A stretch of 64,000 bases of DNA, taken from the NCBI GenBank assembly GCA_024697225.1, contig JAILGA010000136.1:16259-80258 (forward strand), given 5' to 3'. Under the pieces are notes generated by a model. The model did not search any database. It saw nothing but the letters and a program-made list of their open reading frames with translations, and was not told where the DNA came from. The DNA is from Lachnospiraceae bacterium. Lineage in GTDB: Bacteria; Bacillota; Clostridia; Lachnospirales; Lachnospiraceae. Made by a program: the position numbers and the translations under genes. Shown in pieces: positions 1-7,023 of this stretch. The stretch's first letter is position 1, and each line of letters opens with the position of its first letter.

Positions 1-118
1 CTTCTCTGCACCGGTCTTATCCGGATGTGCGCTTCTGTCCTGCTTCTCTGCACCGGTCTTATCCGGATATGCGCTTCTGTCCTGCTTCTCTGCACCGGTC
101 TTATCCGGATTGTTATCC
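1..118. repeat. 42-bp tandem repeat inside the left-edge coding sequence
   Basis: The unit, which begins cttctctgcaccggtcttat on the plus strand, recurs with a 42-bp period and one or two differences between copies. The period is a multiple of three, so the reading frame on the minus strand is kept and the array encodes a 14-residue repeat. The near identity of the copies suggests recent expansion by slippage or unequal exchange. Confidence 0.85.
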
Positions 119-264
119 GGAATTTTATTTGCAGCCATGGTTTTCGGCATATCTTTATCGCGGCTGTCGCTTGTTGACCCGGTCTTATGCTTTTTATCCG
201 TCATTGCGGTATTCCCGCCCTGTTTTATATTATTATCCTCTCCGGGTTTATCCGATTCCTCCAT
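1..264 (-). CDS. N-terminal part of a hydrophilic tandem-repeat protein (runs off left edge)
   Basis: This open frame is absent from the ORF track because it has no stop inside the window. Read on the minus strand from an ATG at 262-264 it stays open for 88 codons to base 1. A ribosome binding site (GGAGAGG) lies about seven bases upstream of the ATG. The protein starts MEESDKPGEDNNIKQG, is very hydrophilic, has no signal peptide or membrane segment in the visible part, and from about residue 50 enters a 14-residue tandem repeat, PDKTGAEKQDRSAY or PDKTGAEKQDRSAH, encoded by near-identical 42-bp units. Nearly three units are visible and the array continues past the edge. No family is recognised. 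The N-terminal region could be a disordered linker ahead of a folded domain outside the window. Confidence 0.72.
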   Translation of the reverse strand, partial: MEESDKPGEDNNIKQGGNTAMTDKKHKTGSTSDSRDKDMPKTMAANKIPDNNPDKTGAEKQDRSAYPDKTGAEKQDRSAHPDKTGAEK

Positions 265-378
265 CAGTTTCCTCTCCGGTTATCTATGCAGGTTGATGCA
301 GAGCACAACCTCACTTTCCACATACACATACGGAATAAATGATAACAAAAATGCATCCTGCCGTCAAGCACGACAGAT

Positions 379-453
379 TGTTGTTGTTTCCGTTATTGTT
401 TCCGTTATTGTTCCGTGGTTGTTTCCGTTATTGTTCCGTGGTTGTTGTTTCCG
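379..453. repeat. Short minisatellite built from gttgtttccgttattg units
   Basis: Within the gene-free stretch 265-1040 this segment is made of overlapping copies of TTGTTTCCGTTATTG and TTGTTCCGTG. The 23-bp word starting gttgtttccgttattgttcc occurs intact at 418-440 and in a partial copy just before it. No coding frame here has a ribosome binding site. Nothing else recognisable is present between 265 and 378 apart from the expected upstream region of the left-edge gene. Confidence 0.65.
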
Positions 454-502
454 TCGGCATAAAGGTAGATCCGGCTGAGTCCGTCTTCGCAGGGGATTGT
501 AA
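444..502. repeat. Diverged copy of the intergenic repeat found at 1811-1974
   Basis: The word gttgtttccgtcg is followed by atccggc, tccgtc and ggga words in the same order and spacing as in the copy at 1811-1868. The two copies bracket the 52-bp array and the LUD-domain gene. This one is the more diverged copy. It could mark a duplication that brought the array and gene together, but target-site features that would prove a mobile element are not visible. Confidence 0.55.
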
Positions 503-529
503 GGGGGTGTATGCAGATTTTTGCTTTTC

Positions 530-950
530 ACATGTCCGCTGGCCTAGCTCTACACATGTCAGAACAGATTTTTCTCATTTCACATGCCTGCTAGCTTGAT
601 AACCGACATGTTACAGCAGATTTTCCGCTTTTCACATGCCTGCCGGCCTAGCTCCAGACATGTCACAACAGAATTTCCGCTTTTCACATGCCCACCAGCC
701 ACAAACCAGACATGTCACAGCAGATTTTCCGCTTTTCACATGCCTGCCGGCTTAGCTCCAGACATGTCACAACAGAATTTCCGCTTTTCACATGCCCACC
801 AGCCACAAATCCGACATGTCAAAACAAGATTTCCGCTTTTCACATGCCCGCTAGCCACAACCCAGACATGTCACAGCAGATTTTCCGCTTTTTACATGTC
901 TACCGGCCACAATCCAGACATGTCAAAAAAAGATTTCTGCTTTTCACATG
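530..950. repeat. Array of eight 52-bp units, each with an inverted CATGT/ACATG pair
   Basis: The pentamer ACATG recurs at 530, 582, 634, 686, 738, 790, 842, 894 and 946, and a second ACATGT series recurs at 554, 606, 658, 710, 762, 814, 866 and 918. Both series keep a spacing of exactly 52 bp. Each unit therefore holds an imperfect inverted repeat (GACATGTCACAA to CTTTTCACATGCC) around an A/T-rich loop, then a GC-richer spacer such as TGCCGGCCTAGCTCC. Two spacer types alternate, so 634-737 and 738-841 form a higher-order 104-bp pair. The segment is noncoding: frames through it in the track are shadows without ribosome binding sites. After the array, 951-1040 holds nothing recognisable. Confidence 0.92.
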
Positions 951-1040
951 CCCGCCAATCTCTGCTGCTTCCGGGTGACAACAGCACCGGTATATGACGG
1001 CACATGATCAAAATATTGTACCGGACTGCAAACAGCGCCT

Positions 1041-1670
1041 TCAGAATCCCAGATTGTCACCGACAAGTATCACATGTATCCTGTCCTTGTGCCTGGAATA
1101 GCGAGTGATTAGAAACTGGCAGCAGATGGTGTCGGGGGACTTGCAGTTCATACAGGTTCCGGTTGATGAGCACGGTGTGGAAAGCCCGAAACGCTGGGCA
1201 TTTATGGGCGCGGCCACATTGCGCGCACGTTTCATGGCACCGTCAACATCATCACAGACCTTGTTCATGCCGACAATGAACAGAACCTTTTTCGGCCCTT
1301 GTGCTATCGCCGAGACACGGTTGGAATTGCCGTCGATATTGACGATCACGCCATCCTGTGTGATAGCGTTGGCGCTTGAAAGAAAGAAATCCGCATCATA
1401 AGCTGCGAGCATTGCGGCTCTCTTATCTTCAACGGCGTCTCTGTCGATGAAGTCATACTCGCCGCTTTTAAGTGCTTCAACCAGGCCTATCTCATGAACG
1501 CTCATACCACCGCCCATGGTGACGGTACTGCCTTTGGGTATGATCTCAAGAGCTTTTTCCAATGCTTCCTTTTTGTCTGCCGCATAATAACCGGTCATGT
1601 TTCTGGACTCCAGTCCTTTGATCACCTGTGCTGAGAGCAGCTCATTTCTTTTAATGATGTTTTTATCCAT
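1041..1670 (-). CDS. LUD-domain protein (LutC/YkgG-like, DUF162 family)
   Basis: The 209-residue protein matches the small clostridial LUD-domain family related to the LutC subunit of lactate utilisation enzymes. The first 150 residues carry the typical pattern of a conserved KKEALEKALEIIPKG segment, a glycine-rich VTMGGGMSVHEIG loop and DFFLSSANAITQDG. The C-terminus has a cysteine cluster, CSSTGTCMNCKSPDTICC, as in other members of this clostridial subgroup. An AAGGAGG ribosome binding site lies six bases before the ATG. No lutA or lutB partner is nearby, so a role in lactate oxidation is unproven. It stands alone between repeat-rich intergenic regions. Confidence 0.85.
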   Translation of the reverse strand: MDKNIIKRNELLSAQVIKGLESRNMTGYYAADKKEALEKALEIIPKGSTVTMGGGMSVHEIGLVEALKSGEYDFIDRDAVEDKRAAMLAAYDADFFLSSANAITQDGVIVNIDGNSNRVSAIAQGPKKVLFIVGMNKVCDDVDGAMKRARNVAAPINAQRFGLSTPCSSTGTCMNCKSPDTICCQFLITRYSRHKDRIHVILVGDNLGF

Positions 1671-1810
1671 GTGGCCTCCTTGTCTGCCTTTACCCGCCGG
1701 ACGATTTCATTCATTGCGGCGATTTCTTTGTTGACAACATGTTCATCGTCAGAGTGACAAAAATATCTTACCATAGCTTGCAGTTTCTCGCCAGCAGGTC
1801 CGACAGGACT

Positions 1811-1974
1811 GTTGTTTCCGTCGTATGAAGACAAATCCGGCAGATTCCGTCATCATAAGGGATCGCAGAATGCGTCGTAAACGTCATTCAGGCATCGTAG
1901 CATAAATCCGGCAGATTCCGTCATCATAAGGGATCGCAGGATGCGTCTCAAACGTCATTCCGGCATCACAGTAA
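1811..1974. repeat. 71-bp tandem duplication in the stretch upstream of the LUD gene
   Basis: Two copies of a unit beginning aaatccggcagattccgtca start at 1833 and 1904, a 71-bp period, with about eight differences between them. A leader (gttgtttccgtcg at 1811) links the block to the diverged copy at 444-502. The gene-free stretch 1671-2090 otherwise holds only two short frames that lack ribosome binding sites and overlap real genes. Confidence 0.8.
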
Positions 1975-2090
1975 AGATCTCCTGTGCAAATTTTTGTAAG
2001 GAAAAATCTTCCGGTCCAGTTGCCGACATGTAATCAGCTGTGTTCCGATGCCCTGCTCTTAATATTTTATAGCAAAATGGCTTTTTATAC

Positions 2091-2618
2091 TCAGACCAGG
2101 CTTTTTGACAAAAACAGGAGCAGATCGTCGTCGTTAACGCAGGGTGCATACTGATCAAGCACTTTGTTTTTATACCAGACTCCGCTTCCGTCGGGAATAT
2201 ATCCGCGTTTCACATAGATGCGCTGTGCCGGACCATAACCGGAGTGAACTCCGACTGCCAGAAATACCATGTCCGACACCCTTGCGGCTTCGCTTTCCGC
2301 CACATCGAGCAGTTTATTCCCGATCCCTTTTCCATGAACATCAAAAAATACAGTAAGATCAACGATTTCAGGAAAACCCTTGCCGCCCCAGGGACCTTCT
2401 GCGGGATGAAGAACCAGTGTACACTGACCCTTCACGGCTCCTTCATATTCAGCGATGAAAACAAGCCTTTCGCCTGCTTCCTGCTCTTTGTAATAATCCT
2501 CATAGATCGTTATCTGCGGATGCCAGCCGTAGGACAAATATGTGTCATAAAGGATCTTTGTATCATCCATTACCATGCTTCGGATCTTCAACGTCCCGTC
2601 ATCATAATATGTTTTCAT
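2091..2618 (-). CDS. GNAT-family N-acetyltransferase
   Basis: The 175-residue protein has the layout of a GCN5-related acetyltransferase: an N-terminal strand-helix segment, a central substrate strand (VDLTVFFDVHGKG) and the acetyl-CoA pyrophosphate loop seen as HGKGIGNKLLDVAE, followed by the helix and strand VFLAVGVHSGYGPAQRIYVKRGY, where the terminal Y-x-K-R-G-Y pattern is characteristic. The acceptor substrate cannot be inferred. A ribosome binding site (AGAGG) precedes the ATG. It lies 20 bp downstream of the P-loop kinase gene on the same strand, so the two probably form a short operon. Confidence 0.85.
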   Translation of the reverse strand: MKTYYDDGTLKIRSMVMDDTKILYDTYLSYGWHPQITIYEDYYKEQEAGERLVFIAEYEGAVKGQCTLVLHPAEGPWGGKGFPEIVDLTVFFDVHGKGIGNKLLDVAESEAARVSDMVFLAVGVHSGYGPAQRIYVKRGYIPDGSGVWYKNKVLDQYAPCVNDDDLLLFLSKSLV

Positions 2619-2638
2619 GTTTTCCTCTTTTCTGTGAT

Positions 2639-3196
2639 TTACGGCACTTTGTAATCCTCAAGTTCTATTTCCCTGATCACCTCTTCCAGATGTTTATCAG
2701 TATTATCATAGATATGTCCGGCGTTCTCAGGCAACGAGTCAAGCTTTCTTTTTAAAAACTTCGCACGTTCGATCATATCTACATCTCCGCGATTTTGAAT
2801 GCGTCTTTCCAGTTCATCTTCCGCAGCTGTGAGCACGATGTAATAAAGCTTTGCATTGTGTAATGAAGCCAGTTCTCTCACTCTTGGCAGTTCATCTTCT
2901 ATGACATAATCGATCAGTACATCTACTCCCCTACCTAGTGCTCTGTCCGCTGTAGTAATGATACAATCCCAATTAAACTGAAGTATATCTTCCCATTTTA
3001 CGGTATCCGAAGCTTCTCCGTTCACAAAGAAATCGCCCTTATTCTCCGGTTCCACAAAGCCGGCATGAAAATCATCCCCGTGAATAACATAAACGGCCTT
3101 TCCGCTTTCAGAGACCAGGTGTCTTGCATACCTGTCTGTAAAGGTTGATTTGCCGGTCCCGCATGGACCTGATACAAAAATAATCCTGTTACCCAT
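2639..3196 (-). CDS. P-loop kinase of the AAA_33 type
   Basis: The protein begins MGNRIIFVSGPCGTGKSTF, in which GPCGTGKS is a Walker A motif close to the N-terminus, as is usual for small nucleotide, sugar or antibiotic kinases. Residues further on (YVIHGDDFHAGF, DVLIDYVIEDE, RRIQNRGD) fit the substrate-binding and lid regions of the zeta-toxin/chloramphenicol phosphotransferase-like group. The track starts 58 codons further upstream at 3370, but that extension is basic and low in family resemblance. Starting at the ATG at 3196 puts the P-loop where the family expects it. The substrate is unknown. It is followed by the acetyltransferase gene. Confidence 0.75.
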   Translation of the reverse strand: MGNRIIFVSGPCGTGKSTFTDRYARHLVSESGKAVYVIHGDDFHAGFVEPENKGDFFVNGEASDTVKWEDILQFNWDCIITTADRALGRGVDVLIDYVIEDELPRVRELASLHNAKLYYIVLTAAEDELERRIQNRGDVDMIERAKFLKRKLDSLPENAGHIYDNTDKHLEEVIREIELEDYKVP

Positions 3197-3451
3197 ACTG
3201 TTTATCGCCCCATCTATTATCGGCAATGTCTTTCCTGATTCCCTCCGGACTGCTTTGTATTGCCGTGCCGCACGGGGCCGCTTCCCGCGCGGATCCTGCA
3301 GTAAATCTACGCTTCCTCGTACTATATTGTATCGATCAATTCTCAAAATATATGGTATACTATACCGCATGGGTTATCAACCGCAACACCCCGGCTCTTT
3401 TCCGGATATGTTGTTTCATACACAGTTGTCAGATTTTACGGGAGGTGAAAG

Positions 3452-4159
3452 ATGCTTACATTACTCGCTGTACTGCCGAGTATAGTTCTGTTTGTGATCG
3501 TATGGAAAGGAGATAAGATCGAGAAGGAGCCGCCGAAGCTTCTGCTGAAACTGTTCTTCTTTGGGATGCTGACCACAGCCAGCGCCATAATCATAGGCCT
3601 GGCGTGTACAGGCATTACGAAAATGTTCATCAGCGAAGAAAGCATGCTGTATATAGTACTTGATAATTTCATCTTTACAGCGCTTGTCGAAGAAGGCGGC
3701 AAGTACTTTGTCCTGAAAAAGTGCACATGGAAACACAAGGCTTTCAACTATACTTTTGACGCAGTCCTTTATGCGGTTGTGGTCTCTCTCGGTTTTGCGA
3801 CGCTGGAAAACATCCTGTATCTGATCGATGAAGGTGTGGGGCTTGCTCTTATGCGTGGATTGCTCTCGGTTCCGGGGCATGTTATCGATGCCATATATAT
3901 GGGATGCTATTATGGCATAGCCCGGTATGAAGCTGCACGCGGCAACGTGAAGCAGTCCGGGACAGAATTGAAAAAGGCGCTTCTGATACCCGTATTACTG
4001 CATGGATTTTACGATTTCTGCCTGAGCTCGGGAAGAGACGTTTTCCTGCTGGTGTTCCTGGTGTTTGAGATCATCATCACGATTCTTGCGATAAAGAAAT
4101 TCAAAAAGCTCTCGAAGGGTGACACTGAAATCCCGGGTTCCGGCGAGGATGCGGTTTAA
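3452..4159 (+). CDS. PrsW-family intramembrane protease
   Basis: The 235-residue polytopic membrane protein has the three signature elements of the PrsW glutamic-type protease family: an EEGGKYF motif (the EExxK type) in a membrane segment near residue 75, FATLENILY (FxxxEN) near residue 117, and a histidine in PGHVIDAIYMG. A last histidine lies in VLLHGFYDFCLS. At least six hydrophobic stretches are visible. In Bacillus subtilis PrsW performs site-1 cleavage of an anti-sigma factor, but no sigma or anti-sigma gene is nearby, so the target here is unknown. A GGGAGGTG ribosome binding site precedes the ATG. Confidence 0.88.
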   Translation: MLTLLAVLPSIVLFVIVWKGDKIEKEPPKLLLKLFFFGMLTTASAIIIGLACTGITKMFISEESMLYIVLDNFIFTALVEEGGKYFVLKKCTWKHKAFNYTFDAVLYAVVVSLGFATLENILYLIDEGVGLALMRGLLSVPGHVIDAIYMGCYYGIARYEAARGNVKQSGTELKKALLIPVLLHGFYDFCLSSGRDVFLLVFLVFEIIITILAIKKFKKLSKGDTEIPGSGEDAV

Positions 4160-4197
4160 ATACCGGTATCATGCCATGCAAAAGAAGGAAGGATGCC

Positions 4198-4725
4198 ATG
4201 AATGCTTATTTTGAGACTGAACGTGTTCTGGCAAGAAAACTTGAGCCTGAAGATGCTGCACGATTATATGAAAATCATGCAGAGGAAAAAGTGAAGAAAT
4301 GGTTTCCGAACGAAAGTTATGCTGATGTCGATGAAGCCCGGGAAGCTGTCAGTTTTTTCAGTGATTGTGTTGAGGGGAACCGTCTGCCTTTTGTTCTTGC
4401 AATTCAGTTTAAAGAGACCGGGGAGCTGATCGGCGATACCGGTGTCAGCGAAGTTGAGGGACAGCCGGACTCGGTTGAAATAGGTTATCAGATCTGTGAA
4501 AAATACAGCGGAAAGGGACTGGCAACAGAGGTTCTTGAAGCAATGACAGCATTCTCATTCAGCAGATTCGGCGCGACAACCTGCTATGGACGTGTTGTTC
4601 ATGGAAACGCGGCTTCGGCAAGAGTGCTTGAAAAAGCAGGTTACATATTTGTGAATGAGGAACACGGCGCCGAAGATGATCCCTACGGAAACGGGATGCT
4701 GGTATACAAAAAAGAAGCACGATAA
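4198..4725 (+). CDS. GNAT acetyltransferase, RimJ/RimL-like
   Basis: The protein starts MNAYFETERVLARKLEPEDA, the usual opening of the Acetyltransf_3 group that includes ribosomal-protein N-acetyltransferases. The core reads VEIGYQICEKYSGKGLATEVLEAM, where the GKGLATE loop binds acetyl-CoA, and ends with SARVLEKAGYIF, the classic RVLEKAGF element. The track begins nine codons upstream at 4171. The ATG at 4198 is preferred because AGGAAGG sits at suitable spacing and the protein then begins where the family does. The substrate is unknown. It lies 38 bp after the PrsW gene on the same strand. Confidence 0.85.
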   Translation: MNAYFETERVLARKLEPEDAARLYENHAEEKVKKWFPNESYADVDEAREAVSFFSDCVEGNRLPFVLAIQFKETGELIGDTGVSEVEGQPDSVEIGYQICEKYSGKGLATEVLEAMTAFSFSRFGATTCYGRVVHGNAASARVLEKAGYIFVNEEHGAEDDPYGNGMLVYKKEAR

Positions 4726-4762
4726 ATCACAGGACAGCGTCGGGGAAGAATCGGAAAGTGCA

Positions 4763-5524
4763 ATGGCATATGCATTTATAGTATATTTGATCCTCGGGAT
4801 CATCTTTTGTCTATATGGTTTTTCTGTTCGTATGGTCGGCAGCGGCACGGCTTTCTATTTGATCTGGTTTGCCGGCGGGATCATATGCTTTTTACATGCG
4901 GCTGCTGCAAAGAAGAGCATTTGGAAAAAGGTTCCCGTAATATTTCGCAGAGTGTCATTTATTGTGTTTGGCGCATGTCTTTTGCTGTTCATCTTTGTCG
5001 AAGGATTGATACTAAGCGGCTTTCGCCGGAATGGGGATAATGATACGGATTATATCATAGTGCTGGGGGCGCAGGTATATGAGAGTGGTCCGAGTGTTGT
5101 ACTGAAGTACCGGCTTGATAAAGCGGTGGAATATCTCGAGGATCACCCGCAGACTATGTGCATAGTGACAGGCGGTCAAGGGTATAACGAGCCATATGCG
5201 GAGGCTTTGGGAATGCAGAAGTACTTAATCGGGTCAGGCATCCCGGCAGAACGGCTCGTCATTGAAAACAGCGCACTTAACACAGTACAGAATATCCGAT
5301 ACAGTGCCGCACTTCTCAAGGAGAGCTCAATCGATATCAGAACGATAAAGATCGGTGTAGTGACAAATGATTTTCACGTATACAGAGGGGTGGCGATCGC
5401 AAAAAAACAGGGTTTTGAACATGCTTTCGGGATCGCTTCCACATCAAATCCGTATTTTCTCCCCAATAACATGCTCAGAGAGTTCTGCGGCGTGTGCAAA
5501 GATAAGCTTTTGGGGAATATGTGA
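4763..5524 (+). CDS. YdcF-like membrane protein (DUF218)
   Basis: The N-terminal 85 residues contain three hydrophobic segments. The rest is a DUF218/YdcF domain: DYIIVLGAQV, VLKYRLDKAVEYL, IVTGGQG, GIPAERLVIENSALNTVQNI and IGVVTNDFHVYRG match the order of conserved blocks in SanA/ElyC/YdcF proteins. Family members have been linked to envelope integrity and cell wall precursor metabolism, but the biochemical reaction is not settled. The track start at 4655 overlaps the preceding acetyltransferase. The ATG at 4763, preceded by GGAAAG, leaves a 37-bp gap and removes an unlikely basic leader. It probably shares a transcript with the two upstream genes. Confidence 0.8.
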   Translation: MAYAFIVYLILGIIFCLYGFSVRMVGSGTAFYLIWFAGGIICFLHAAAAKKSIWKKVPVIFRRVSFIVFGACLLLFIFVEGLILSGFRRNGDNDTDYIIVLGAQVYESGPSVVLKYRLDKAVEYLEDHPQTMCIVTGGQGYNEPYAEALGMQKYLIGSGIPAERLVIENSALNTVQNIRYSAALLKESSIDIRTIKIGVVTNDFHVYRGVAIAKKQGFEHAFGIASTSNPYFLPNNMLREFCGVCKDKLLGNM

Positions 5525-5552
5525 AAGGCATAACAATGATATACCAAATCTT

Positions 5553-5690
5553 GCCGGACCTGCCGGCGAGAGGCCGGCAGGCATGTCAAAAACAAAAAAT
5601 CTGTTTTGACATGCCGAGAACCCGGCCGGCAGGCATGTCAAAAACAAAAAATATGTTTTGACATGCCGAGAACCAGGCCAGCGGGCATGC
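5553..5690. repeat. Second 52-bp-period array, inverted relative to the 530-950 array
   Basis: GCATGTC or GCATGC recurs at 5581, 5633 and 5685, again exactly 52 bp apart. The first two units each contain a 12-bp perfect inverted repeat, GGCATGTCAAAA to TTTTGACATGCC, around a 12-nt A-rich loop. Read on the minus strand the unit continues GCCTGCCGGCC, which aligns with the spacer of the larger array, so the two arrays are the same family in opposite orientation. The array lies just downstream of the YdcF-like gene and 28 bp before a promoter. Confidence 0.88.
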
Positions 5691-5717
5691 AACAACAATA
5701 CCGGGGATTTCTTTTGC

Positions 5718-5746
5718 TTGAAAGAAAAGGCCTTATGCATTATAAT
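5718..5746 (+). promoter_or_regulatory. Sigma-A promoter of the J-domain protein gene
   Basis: TTGAAA at 5718-5723 and a perfect TATAAT at 5741-5746 are separated by 17 bp, a near-consensus housekeeping promoter. It lies immediately after the inverted-repeat array and reads into the J-domain protein gene. Confidence 0.85.
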
Positions 5747-5772
5747 ACCTCCGTTACATTGGAGGTAAATTG

Positions 5773-7014
5773 GTGATAAGTCTTGTTGTTACAGCAGTGA
5801 TCACGGTTCTGATCACTATACTAAAGGGTGCGCTCTCTATTCTGGGATTTATCTTCGGGATGATCAGCCGCATCTTCAGGCTTGCAGCCTGTATCGCTCC
5901 TGTCTTTGTAACGGTGATCATTGCCACTGCCGTGATCATCGTATATAAAGCCTTTACCGGGACTGATATCCTGCCGGCTGCATTTTTCTTTCACCCTGAT
6001 GCTTCTCCCTTTGTGGCTTCAATGGGGTCACTGATATTTCTTGTCAAAGATCTGCGCGCAGGCAGCAGCGCTGTCCTATCTGCAATCATACTCGTTGCAG
6101 CTGTTATTCTCGCTCTTCCCGTAACAGTAGTACTGCTCACAGCACACACTCTTGTCGCTTCGATCCCGGTAATGCCGTGGCTCATCGCCTGCGACGGTAT
6201 CATATATATCATTTACGGTATCATTTCACGAAAATCACCGTTTCTTCAGATCCGTGACAGATACTTCTTCCTGTTCCCCAAAAGTGCAAAACGTCACTAT
6301 GAACGCAATTATGACGCATGGCTGAGACGGCACGCTGACGAATTCGAAGATGATACCTACAGAGAAGGTGGACGCTACAACAGGTACGATGACCGCTATG
6401 ATGACGGATATGATGACAGCTACGTTGATGGTTATGATGTCAGACGCAGATCTGCCGACAGATATGACAGCCGCAACAGGTACGATGACAGATACGATGA
6501 TGACTATGACGGCGGATACGATTACGGATATGGGTCAGATGCCGGAAATGACTCACAAGATGGCGGAAGAAGGACCGGCAGGCGTAAGTCCCCAAACAGC
6601 CGTGAAGAAAAGCGTCGCAGGCATCAGCAGGCGATCGATGACTACTACGATGAAGATTATAACATTGAAGAAGAAACAACCGAAGATGCAGAATACTCAC
6701 GCAGAGCCCGCAGAAATACGTACAGAAGCGAAGAGTATACCCACAGAGACCGCAGAAATGCATACGAGGACGCAGAATACTCCAGCAGAAACCGCAGGAA
6801 TCAGCAAACCGGACGCAGAGACGACAGCTTCAGAAATGATCGCCGGGATTCTTCCGGTTTTGATTTCTTTGCGGGATGCAACAGTCTGGAAAGTGTAGAA
6901 AAAAAATACAGATCTCTTGCCAAGATATACCATCCCGACAATCAGGATGGTGACACAAGTGCTATTCAGGAGATCAACGCCCGTTATGAGGAGGCCAGAA
7001 AACGGTTTAGTTAA
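5773..7014 (+). CDS. Membrane-anchored J-domain protein with a Tyr/Arg/Asp-rich disordered region
   Basis: The protein has three parts. Residues 1-155 are strongly hydrophobic with about five membrane segments. Residues about 190-360 are disordered and extremely rich in Tyr, Arg and Asp, with repeats such as RYDDRYDDGYDDSY and later RRNAYEDAEYSSRNRRN. The last 50 residues form a short J domain with the diagnostic HPD in AKIYHPDNQDGD, expected to stimulate an Hsp70 partner at the membrane. The gene starts at GTG 5773, seven bases after GGAGG. The TTG used by the track is too close to it. The DNA under the disordered part is itself repetitive. No DnaK or GrpE gene is nearby, and the client is unknown. 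Confidence 0.82.
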   Translation: MISLVVTAVITVLITILKGALSILGFIFGMISRIFRLAACIAPVFVTVIIATAVIIVYKAFTGTDILPAAFFFHPDASPFVASMGSLIFLVKDLRAGSSAVLSAIILVAAVILALPVTVVLLTAHTLVASIPVMPWLIACDGIIYIIYGIISRKSPFLQIRDRYFFLFPKSAKRHYERNYDAWLRRHADEFEDDTYREGGRYNRYDDRYDDGYDDSYVDGYDVRRRSADRYDSRNRYDDRYDDDYDGGYDYGYGSDAGNDSQDGGRRTGRRKSPNSREEKRRRHQQAIDDYYDEDYNIEEETTEDAEYSRRARRNTYRSEEYTHRDRRNAYEDAEYSSRNRRNQQTGRRDDSFRNDRRDSSGFDFFAGCNSLESVEKKYRSLAKIYHPDNQDGDTSAIQEINARYEEARKRFS

Positions 7015-7023
7015 GAGCGAAGA

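Noticed and set aside
530-950. CRISPR array
   Set aside because: The period is constant and the so-called spacers are themselves repeated with inverted repeats and alternating types. There are no unique spacers and no cas genes nearby.
27-997. Plus-strand frames at 27-296, 110-478, 339-599, 584-997 and 688-978
   Set aside because: They translate the minus-strand repeat gene and the noncoding 52-bp array. They lack ribosome binding sites, and their repeated SFHMP-like peptides come only from the DNA repeat.
1622-1834. 70-codon minus-strand frame overlapping the start of the LUD gene
   Set aside because: No clear ribosome binding site, 49-bp overlap with a well-supported gene, and its N-terminus is derived from an intergenic repeat.
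1955-2158. 67-codon minus-strand frame
   Set aside because: Overlaps the end of the acetyltransferase gene in another frame, lacks a ribosome binding site and begins in repeat DNA.
5747-5765. Possible hairpin ACCTCC/GGAGGT hiding the ribosome binding site of the J-domain gene
   Set aside because: The predicted transcription start lies near 5753, so the left arm is probably not in the transcript.
6350-6898. 182-codon plus-strand frame rich in Met and Thr
   Set aside because: It is the shifted frame of the repetitive disordered part of the J-domain protein gene.
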